DNA of 64,000 nt from Actinopolymorpha pittospori (GTDB lineage: Bacteria; Actinomycetota; Actinomycetes; Propionibacteriales; Actinopolymorphaceae): positions 9,982,001 through 10,046,000 of the forward strand of contig NZ_JADBEM010000001.1 in assembly GCF_014873875.1 (NCBI RefSeq), read 5' to 3'. The notes below the pieces were generated by a model that worked only from the letters and a program-made list of their open reading frames with translations, searched no databases and had not been told where the DNA came from. The position numbers and the translations under genes were made by a program. Of the stretch, positions 58,524 through 64,000 are shown piece after piece. Positions within the stretch are counted from its first letter, which is position 1. Each line of letters begins with the position of its first letter.

Positions 58524-59654
58524 ATGGTCCTCGACGTGAACCGCACGCAGGTGCTGGCCTACCGCGCCGCCGCCCAGGGCCTGGACCGGGCGGTCGACGA
58601 CCCGGCCAAGCTCGGCGTCCTCGACCTCGGCGTCCAGAACAGCGCCGCGGACACGGCCCGGCTCGCGCTGGCCGCGCGGCTCCCTGAACTCCCCGACGGC
58701 GAGGGCGACCCCTTCGCCGACGACGGGGACTTCACCGTGCTGTGGTCCTTCCGCGGCGCGCCCCACCTGCACCGACGAGCCGATCTGGCCGGGCTGGCCC
58801 GCGCCCTCTGGCCCCGCGGCGACGGGGACGCCTCCTCCCGGCTGGCCGCCGAGCGTAAGCCTCTGGCGGCCGCCGGGATCGCGCCGCTCGAAGCGTTCCA
58901 GGCGGCCGCCAAGGCGCTCCGCGCCGTCGTGACCAGGCCGACACCCAAGGGCGAGGTCAGCGCGGAGATCACCAGGCGGCTGCCGGACGCGTACTCCTAC
59001 GACTGCCGTAGTTGCAAGGCCCGGCACATCTACGGCGGACTGTTCCAGCTGGTGGGTCTCCCCGCCGGTGTCCGCCACGAGTTCGACACGTCACCGCCCA
59101 TCCTGGTGCCGCTCGAAGGTCGGCCCGGCATCCCGAAGTCGGGGGCCGGTACGTCCGAGGTCGTCCGTACCTATCTGCGGCTACACGGACCCGCGACCGC
59201 TTCCGACGTGGCCGGCTACCTGGGTACGACCCGGACCGAGGTCACGCCGAACTGGCCGGACGGGCTGACGGAGGTACGCGTGGACGGCCACCGGTGTTTC
59301 CTCCCGGAGGAGGACCTGGCCGCACTGCGAGATGTCGAGCAGCCCGACTACGCCCGACTGCTGCCGCCCCTCGACCCGTACCTGCAGTCCCGGGACCGTG
59401 ACGTGCTGGTGCCCGATCCCGCCCGCCAGAAGGAGATCTGGAAGATCCTCGGCAACCCTGGAGTGGTGTTCCTGCGGGGCGAGATCGCGGGGACCTGGCG
59501 GGCACGTGCGAGTGGCAAGAAGCGGTTGACAGTGACGGTGCACGGCTTCGGGAAGCTCGCCAAGGCCGCCCGGGCAAGGATCGAGGAGGAGGCCGAACGG
59601 GTGGCGACGGCCCGCCGGATCGCCGACGCGTCGGTGGTCTTCGCGCAGGACTGA
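58524..59654 (+). CDS. AlkZ-like (HTH_42) winged-helix DNA glycosylase family protein
   Basis: 376 residues from ATG 58524. The HTH_42/YcaQ-AlkZ plan: LDVNRTQVLAYRAAAQGLDR at the start, then FTVLWSFRGAPHLHRRADLA, AGGLFQLVGLPAGV-type segment, EVVRTYLRLHGPATASDVAG (winged helix), and a C-terminal PDYARLLPPLDPYLQSRDRD and GVVFLRGEIAGTWRA. AlkZ removes crosslinked or alkylated bases; the catalytic QxQ seen in AlkZ is not obvious here, though QNSAADTARLALAAR occupies a similar place. It closes the operon with DUF3224 and the isomerase-like gene. Confidence 0.8.
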   Translation: MVLDVNRTQVLAYRAAAQGLDRAVDDPAKLGVLDLGVQNSAADTARLALAARLPELPDGEGDPFADDGDFTVLWSFRGAPHLHRRADLAGLARALWPRGDGDASSRLAAERKPLAAAGIAPLEAFQAAAKALRAVVTRPTPKGEVSAEITRRLPDAYSYDCRSCKARHIYGGLFQLVGLPAGVRHEFDTSPPILVPLEGRPGIPKSGAGTSEVVRTYLRLHGPATASDVAGYLGTTRTEVTPNWPDGLTEVRVDGHRCFLPEEDLAALRDVEQPDYARLLPPLDPYLQSRDRDVLVPDPARQKEIWKILGNPGVVFLRGEIAGTWRARASGKKRLTVTVHGFGKLAKAARARIEEEAERVATARRIADASVVFAQD

Positions 59655-59700
59655 CACGGGCGGCCACTCCTCCGCGCCTCGCCCCTACCGTGAGATGCCG

Positions 59701-60225
59701 TCACTCCCCCGTGGCGCCGTCGGCGAGCTCACGGGCGACGTCGAGGTGGCCGGCGTGCCGGGCGTACTCCTGCAGAACGTGGAACAGGATCCAGCCCAGC
59801 GTCGGCGCTTCGCCGCCCTCGCCGAAGCGTCCTCCGAGCGCGGCGACGTCGGCCAGGTTGGCCCCGGCGGCGATCTTCCGGGACCGCGCGGCCTGCTCGC
59901 GGAACGCCGTGCGGAGGTCGTCGACCGATTCCTCGGGCTCGACCCGCCAGCGTCCGTCGGGCCGCCCGTCGGGCCCGTTGTCGGACCACGGATCCGGCAC
60001 CTGCTCGGCGAGGAACCCCCACTGGAGCCAGCGCCGCTCGACGTTGGTCAGGTGCTTGAGCAGCTCCAGCGGCGTCCATCCGGACGGGAGCCGACTCGTG
60101 CGCAGGTCCTGCTCCGACATACCGTCGAGCTTGCGGAGCACCACGTCGCGGTAGTAGTCGAGATAGGCGGCGAGCAACTCGTCCGGGTCGGCGAGGTCTT
60201 TGCTGGGTTCGCTGGGCTCGGTCAC
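59701..60225 (-). CDS. DinB-family protein (DUF664-like)
   Basis: 174 residues from GTG 60225. Four-helix DinB fold with metal-ligand histidines: LPSGWTPLELLKHLTNVERR (first His), FHVLQEYARHAGHLDVARE (second and third His). DinB proteins use thiols or metals in detoxification. It converges on the AlkZ-like gene with 46 bp between stops. Confidence 0.85.
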   Translation of the reverse strand: MTEPSEPSKDLADPDELLAAYLDYYRDVVLRKLDGMSEQDLRTSRLPSGWTPLELLKHLTNVERRWLQWGFLAEQVPDPWSDNGPDGRPDGRWRVEPEESVDDLRTAFREQAARSRKIAAGANLADVAALGGRFGEGGEAPTLGWILFHVLQEYARHAGHLDVARELADGATGE

Positions 60226-60331
60226 CGGAACACTGTAGGCGCGGCCGCCGACGACGCCCGCCCCTCCCGGGAGCGTCGTACGCCGGATTCGGTTGTTGAC
60301 CAGAGCGTGACCGGGACCTAACGTCGCGAGA

Positions 60332-61240
60332 ATGCCCACGAACTTCAGCGCACTGGCCGAGAAGCTCGCCACCGCGGTGGCCGTACCAGTCACGCCCTTT
60401 GCCCACGGCTCCGTCGACCTCGACGCGCACGCCGCCCTCCTCCGCCGCATGGTCGACGGCGGCATCACCGTGGTCACGCCGAACGGCAACACCGGGGAGT
60501 TCTACACCCTGACTCCGGACGAACGCCAAGCCCTCGTTGACAACACGGTGAAGGCCGTCGGCGCCGACGCCGACGTACTCGCCGGCGTCGGACTCGACCT
60601 GCCGGGCGCGACCGAGGCCGCCCGCCAGGCCCGCGACGCCGGCGCCTCGATGGTGATGGTGCACGAACTCGCCCACCCGTTCGTCTCTCCGCAAGGCTGG
60701 CTTGGCTACCTGCGGACGATCGCGGACGCGGTTCCCGAACTCGGCGTCGTCCTGTACGTCCGCAGCACGCGGGTGGGTGCGGAGGAGCTTCGCCGGCTCG
60801 GCGAACTCTGCCCGAACGTCATCGGGGTCAAGTACGCCGTGCCCGACCCCATGCGTTTCGCGGGCATGGTCCAGGACGCGGGTGCGGAGCGGTTCGTCTG
60901 GCTGGCCGGCCTGGCCGAGATGCACGCACCGTCGTTCTGGACCTGGGGCGCGCGCGGCTTCACCTCCGGAATCGCCAACGTGGATCCCACCGTCCCCCTG
61001 AACCTGCTGAACGCGCTGCGCGCCGGTGACTCCCCTGCGGTGGCGGCGATCTGGCGAGGAGTCCGCGCGTTCGAAGAACTCCGCGCCGCCGACGGATCCG
61101 CCGACAACGTCGCGGTCGTCAAGGAAGCCTTGGCACAACTCAACCTGGGTCAGCGGGACGTACGCCCACCAAGCCGGTTGCTGCCGCAGGCCAAGCGCGA
61201 GGAGGTCGCGCGGGCATTGGAGGCACTGCGGTCCTCATAG
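60332..61240 (+). CDS. Dihydrodipicolinate synthase/N-acetylneuraminate lyase superfamily aldolase
   Basis: 302 residues from ATG 60332. TPNGNTGEFYTLTPDERQAL holds the carbonyl-binding loop (GNTGE); Tyr in VVLYVRSTRVGAEEL and the Schiff-base Lys in GVKYAVPDPMRF complete the class I aldolase site. The usual GTTGE and KEA(S) are changed, so it is probably not DapA. Similar proteins act on sugar acids or hydroxyproline derivatives. Confidence 0.88.
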   Translation: MPTNFSALAEKLATAVAVPVTPFAHGSVDLDAHAALLRRMVDGGITVVTPNGNTGEFYTLTPDERQALVDNTVKAVGADADVLAGVGLDLPGATEAARQARDAGASMVMVHELAHPFVSPQGWLGYLRTIADAVPELGVVLYVRSTRVGAEELRRLGELCPNVIGVKYAVPDPMRFAGMVQDAGAERFVWLAGLAEMHAPSFWTWGARGFTSGIANVDPTVPLNLLNALRAGDSPAVAAIWRGVRAFEELRAADGSADNVAVVKEALAQLNLGQRDVRPPSRLLPQAKREEVARALEALRSS

Positions 61241-61351
61241 TCACCGGCCCTCCCGCCGAGCCACGCCAGCCGACGACGATCCGCCACCCTTCTGACCCGA
61301 GGGCAAGGCCAACTTGCCCGTCCCGCACGTCCCAGCCCCGGTCAGGACGAG

Positions 61352-62074
61352 CTAGCCAGCCAGGCCGAGCTTTCCACCCAACAGTCGGGTGAGGAGTTCC
61401 AGGACCTCGCCGGGCGTACGAGCCACCGCGTGCGGGCTGTCGACCCGGAGTGACCCACCCCAGCCGGCATGAATGCCGTGCGCACCCGCCGCGTCGGCAC
61501 ATCGCAGGCCGACATCCGCATCTCCGACGTAGACGGAGTCGCTGACGGGAACACCTAGGGACGCGCAGGCAAGGACCAATCCGTCCGGTGCCGGCTTGGG
61601 ACTGCGGGCCTCGTCGCCACACACCACGACCGTGAAATACCCGACGAGGCCGGAGGCCGCCAGCACGCGATCAGCGGAGTGGCGGGTCGCGCTGGTGAAG
61701 ACCCCGAGTCGACAGTCCGCCTCGTCGAGACGGTCGAGCATCTCCGCGACGCCAGGGAAGGCGCGTGCCGCTGAGGCCGCAGCGTTCGCGTACCGGCGGA
61801 AGCAGTCGAGGTCGGACGGCTCAGCGGGCCGACCGAGGAAGTGCGCGAGGACGACAGGGGTCGGACCGATGTGCCACGTGGCCACGATGTCGTCCGGCGT
61901 GACGGCGGGACCGCCGAGCGCACGGATGGTGTCGGCGTACGCCCGCAGCATCGAGTGCATGGTGTCGACGAGAGTGCCGTCGAGATCGAACACCACAGCG
62001 ATCGGCCTCGCGACCGCGTCCGCATCGCTCGCGGCCGCGTCCGCATCGCTCACGGCCGCACCAGCATCGCTCAC
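61352..62074 (-). CDS. HAD-superfamily phosphatase (phosphoglycolate-phosphatase-like)
   Basis: About 240 residues; start uncertain. GTG 62074 and GTG 62053 lie in a 21 bp tandem repeat coding for VSDAGAA-type heptads, and the core enzyme begins at IAVVFDLDGTLVDTMHSMLR. HAD motifs: DLDGT, LGVFTSATRHSADRV (motif II), KPAPDGLVLACASLG (III) and VYVGDADVGLRCADAAGA (IV), with a helical C1 cap. The substrate is a small phosphate ester, not identified. Upstream, 74 bp away on the same strand, is the Gfo/Idh gene. Confidence 0.85.
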   Translation of the reverse strand: MSDAGAAVSDADAAASDADAVARPIAVVFDLDGTLVDTMHSMLRAYADTIRALGGPAVTPDDIVATWHIGPTPVVLAHFLGRPAEPSDLDCFRRYANAAASAARAFPGVAEMLDRLDEADCRLGVFTSATRHSADRVLAASGLVGYFTVVVCGDEARSPKPAPDGLVLACASLGVPVSDSVYVGDADVGLRCADAAGAHGIHAGWGGSLRVDSPHAVARTPGEVLELLTRLLGGKLGLAG

Positions 62075-62101
62075 CGGTGCGCCCGCAGCGCTCGCGACCG
62101 T
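62012..62101. repeat. Four 21 bp tandem repeats at the start of the HAD gene
   Basis: On the minus strand GTGAGCGATGCTGGTGCGGC, GTGAGCGATGCGGACGCGGC and GCGAGCGATGCGGACGCGGT follow each other at 21 bp, with a more diverged copy upstream (GCGAGCGCTGCGGGCGCACC). They encode VSDAGAA, VSDADAA and ASDADAV; repeat-unit changes would alter the distance to alternative GTG starts. Confidence 0.85.
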
Positions 62102-62148
62102 GCCGGCGGCGCGCCTGGCAGCAGGCTCGCGGTGAATGAGAGCCGCCC

Positions 62149-63153
62149 TCAGACGAGGTCGACGGTACGTCCCTGCGCCGCCGAGGAGATGATCGCCTCG
62201 GCCACCTCGACGATCGCGAGACCTTCCCGCATCCCGACGACCCCACCAGCGTCGCCCGTCACCGGCTTGCCGAGCACGGCGTCCCGGAAGGCCGCGAGTT
62301 CGGTGCGCAGCGGTTCGGGCTTGGCGATGGCGTAGCGGATCATGTCGCCTTCGGTCACGCCACGGAAGGACGCCATGGTGTCCCACTCCAGCGGACGGAC
62401 ACCGTTGGCGTGGAACGTCAGGTCGGCGGAGACCGTGTCGGCGACGAACGCTCCGCGCTCGCCGGTGACGACGGTGACGCGTTCCTTCATCGGGGACAGC
62501 CAGTTGACGAGGTGGTTGACGACCGTACCGTCGGAGAGTTGGGCGACGACGGCGACGAGGTCCTCGTACTGGCGACCACTCTTGTGCGCGGTCCGCGCGG
62601 ACACCGAACGGTAGGAACGCTGGGTCACCCAGGCGGTCGAGTCGATGTCGTGGGTGGCGAGGTCCTTGACCACACCGACGTCGGCGATCCGGTTGGGGAA
62701 CGGTCCCTGGCGGCGAGTGATCACCTGGTGGATCTCACCAAGCTCGCCCTGGGCAAGTCGCGCGCGAAGGTTCTGCAGCGCCGGGTTGTAGCGCTCGATG
62801 TGCCCGACACAGCCGACCAGCCCAGCCGCTTCGTAGGCCGCGGCCAGCTTCTCAGCACCGGCGACACTGCTGGCCAGCGGCTTCTCCACCAGCGTGTGGA
62901 CGCCGGCGTCGGCGAGGACCAGCCCGACCTCCTCGTGGAAGCCGGTGGGTACGGCGACGACGCACATGTCCAGGCCCTCGCCGACGAGCTTCTCGACGTC
63001 GGGCAGCAGGTCCAGCCCTCCGGCGACGCCATGGGGGTCACCGCCCGGGTCGGCGACCGCCACGAGTTCGACGCCCTCCAGGGACCGCAGCACCCGCGCG
63101 TGGTGTCGGCCCATCATGCCCAGGCCGAGCAGGCCCGCCCGCAGCACGCTCAT
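62149..63153 (-). CDS. Gfo/Idh/MocA-family oxidoreductase (WbpB/WlbA-like)
   Basis: 334 residues from ATG 63153, whose codon overlaps the stop of the upstream aminotransferase gene (ATGA). Rossmann start RAGLLGLGMMGRHHARVLRS; EKPLASSVAGAEKLAAAYEA (conserved EKP); GHIERYNPALQNLRARLAQG and VVKDLATHDIDSTAWV with the catalytic His/Asp area. The closest functional group appears to be UDP-sugar 3-dehydrogenases that make the 3-keto substrate for the partner aminotransferase. Confidence 0.88.
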   Translation of the reverse strand: MSVLRAGLLGLGMMGRHHARVLRSLEGVELVAVADPGGDPHGVAGGLDLLPDVEKLVGEGLDMCVVAVPTGFHEEVGLVLADAGVHTLVEKPLASSVAGAEKLAAAYEAAGLVGCVGHIERYNPALQNLRARLAQGELGEIHQVITRRQGPFPNRIADVGVVKDLATHDIDSTAWVTQRSYRSVSARTAHKSGRQYEDLVAVVAQLSDGTVVNHLVNWLSPMKERVTVVTGERGAFVADTVSADLTFHANGVRPLEWDTMASFRGVTEGDMIRYAIAKPEPLRTELAAFRDAVLGKPVTGDAGGVVGMREGLAIVEVAEAIISSAAQGRTVDLV

Positions 63154-64000
63154 GCTTCCACCGCCTTCGTCACCGCAGCGACAATGCGTTCGAGATCGTT
63201 GTCGGTCAACGCCGGGTGCACCGGCAGCGAGATCGCCTCGCGGCACGCGCGTTCGGTCTCCGGCAGGTCGACCCCACGTCCGGCCCCGTCCGCGAACGAC
63301 GGGAGCCGGTGGTTGGGGATCGGGTAGTAGACACCGGTACCGATGCCCGCCTCCGACAGCCGCGCCTGCAGGGCGTCGCGGCCGTGCGCCCGGACGGTGT
63401 ACTGGTGGTAAACGTGCACCGCACCGCCGGCGACCTTCGGGGTGGCGACGCCGGTGAGGTGGGTGTCGAGGTAGCTGGCGTTGGCCTGTCGGCGTTCGGT
63501 CCAGGCACCGACCTTGGTCAGCTGGACCCGGCCGATCGCCGCCGCGATGTCGGTCATCCGGGTGTTGAAGCCGACCAGTTCGTTCTCGTACCGGCGTTCC
63601 ATGCCCTGGTTGCGCAGCAACCTGACCTTGCGGGCGATCTCCTCGTCGGCGCACACGACCAGGCCACCCTCGCCGGTGGTCATGTTCTTGGTCGGGTAGA
63701 AGCTGAACGTGCCGATCGTGCCGAGCGCGCCGACCGGTCGGCCGTGCCAGCTCGCGAGGTGCGCCTGGCAGGCGTCCTCGAACAGCGCCAGACCGTGTCG
63801 GTCGGCGATCGCCTGGAGAGCCGTCATGTCGGCTGCGTGGCCGTAGAGATGGACCGGCATGATGCCGACCGTCCGCGGGGAGACGGCGGCCTCGACGGCG
63901 ACCGGGTCCAGGCAGAAGTGGTCGGGTTCGATGTCGGCGAACACCGGAGTCGCACCCGTCAGCGCCACGGAGTTGGCGGTGGCCGCGAAGGTGAAGGACG
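63150..64000 (-). CDS. DegT/DnrJ/EryC1/StrS-family sugar aminotransferase, start beyond the window
   Basis: About 283 C-terminal residues are visible; the frame stays open to base 64000 (SFTFAATANSVALTGATPVF). PLP site: FEDACQAHLASWHGRPVGAL, then TFSFYPTKNMTTGEGGLVVC with the Schiff-base Lys, and NQGMERRYENELVGFNTRMT (sugar-nucleotide binding). C-terminal GIGTGVYYPIPNHRLPSF and LPVHPALTDNDLERI are typical. It transfers an amino group from glutamate to a UDP- or dTDP-keto sugar. Overlap with the Gfo/Idh gene suggests a two-step conversion of a nucleotide sugar, probably for surface polysaccharide. Confidence 0.9.
   Translation of the reverse strand, partial: SFTFAATANSVALTGATPVFADIEPDHFCLDPVAVEAAVSPRTVGIMPVHLYGHAADMTALQAIADRHGLALFEDACQAHLASWHGRPVGALGTIGTFSFYPTKNMTTGEGGLVVCADEEIARKVRLLRNQGMERRYENELVGFNTRMTDIAAAIGRVQLTKVGAWTERRQANASYLDTHLTGVATPKVAGGAVHVYHQYTVRAHGRDALQARLSEAGIGTGVYYPIPNHRLPSFADGAGRGVDLPETERACREAISLPVHPALTDNDLERIVAAVTKAVEA

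Overview
This is a very GC-rich, gene-dense stretch of bacterial chromosome. GTG starts, mycothiol-linked and F420-type enzyme families, an ANTAR regulator, DUF3151 and DUF1540 proteins and short leader regions all point to an actinomycete. The gene neighbourhoods feel closest to Propionibacteriales or Streptomyces-like lineages, but I cannot name the genus.

Layout. 0-6.6 kb: a TauE/SafE permease fragment, a RecQ-type helicase with a phosphoribosyltransferase-like tail, a sterol-carrier-like protein, a Tat-exported PhoD phosphatase, and a PAP2 phosphatase gene broken by an in-frame TAG. 6.6-11.6 kb: two arrays of a ~20 bp repeat flank a hairpin-rich spacer, an IS110 element with a probable bridge RNA, and lon; the IS abuts the lon stop codon. 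12-13.9 kb: GH27 alpha-galactosidase between two small membrane proteins. 14-37.8 kb: a dispersed set of purine genes on the minus strand (purL, purQ, purS, purC, purB, purD, purA), interrupted by plus-strand cargo. The clearest interruption is a histidine kinase/response regulator pair plus a sugar ABC transporter (first permease frameshifted) between purQ and purL. A gene fusing degenerate sigma-factor regions to a zinc-finger anti-sigma domain, a membrane helix and a Pro/Thr-rich outer tail lies between purS and purC. A sulfatase, a metallophosphoesterase and an HEXXH membrane protein with a coupled partner also lie in this region.

38-49.5 kb: a lipid-kinase-like protein with eroded nucleotide motifs, an aldo/keto reductase, DUF3151 and class II aldolase, then a probable accessory block (VOC gene remnant, GntR regulator with divergent SIS-domain isomerase, an Erm-like rRNA methyltransferase with a 15 bp minisatellite and a possible leader peptide, GAF-ANTAR regulator, a small unknown gene after tandem hairpins, and a HAD-IIA phosphatase), then a TrmH/SpoU methyltransferase. 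49.6-54.7 kb: DedA, LemA and its companion, pyrE, M23 peptidase, SDR, membrane protein. 54.9-64 kb: aminotransferase, WYL regulator with a divergent stress/detoxification-type operon (DUF3224, maleylpyruvate-isomerase fold, AlkZ-like), DinB, DapA-superfamily aldolase, HAD phosphatase, and the end of a nucleotide-sugar cluster (Gfo/Idh oxidase and DegT aminotransferase) that runs off the right edge.

The housekeeping theme is de novo nucleotide synthesis (seven pur genes and pyrE). The accessory genes were mostly added on the opposite strand, and several (PAP2, permease, VOC) show decay. I saw no tRNA, rRNA or CRISPR array.
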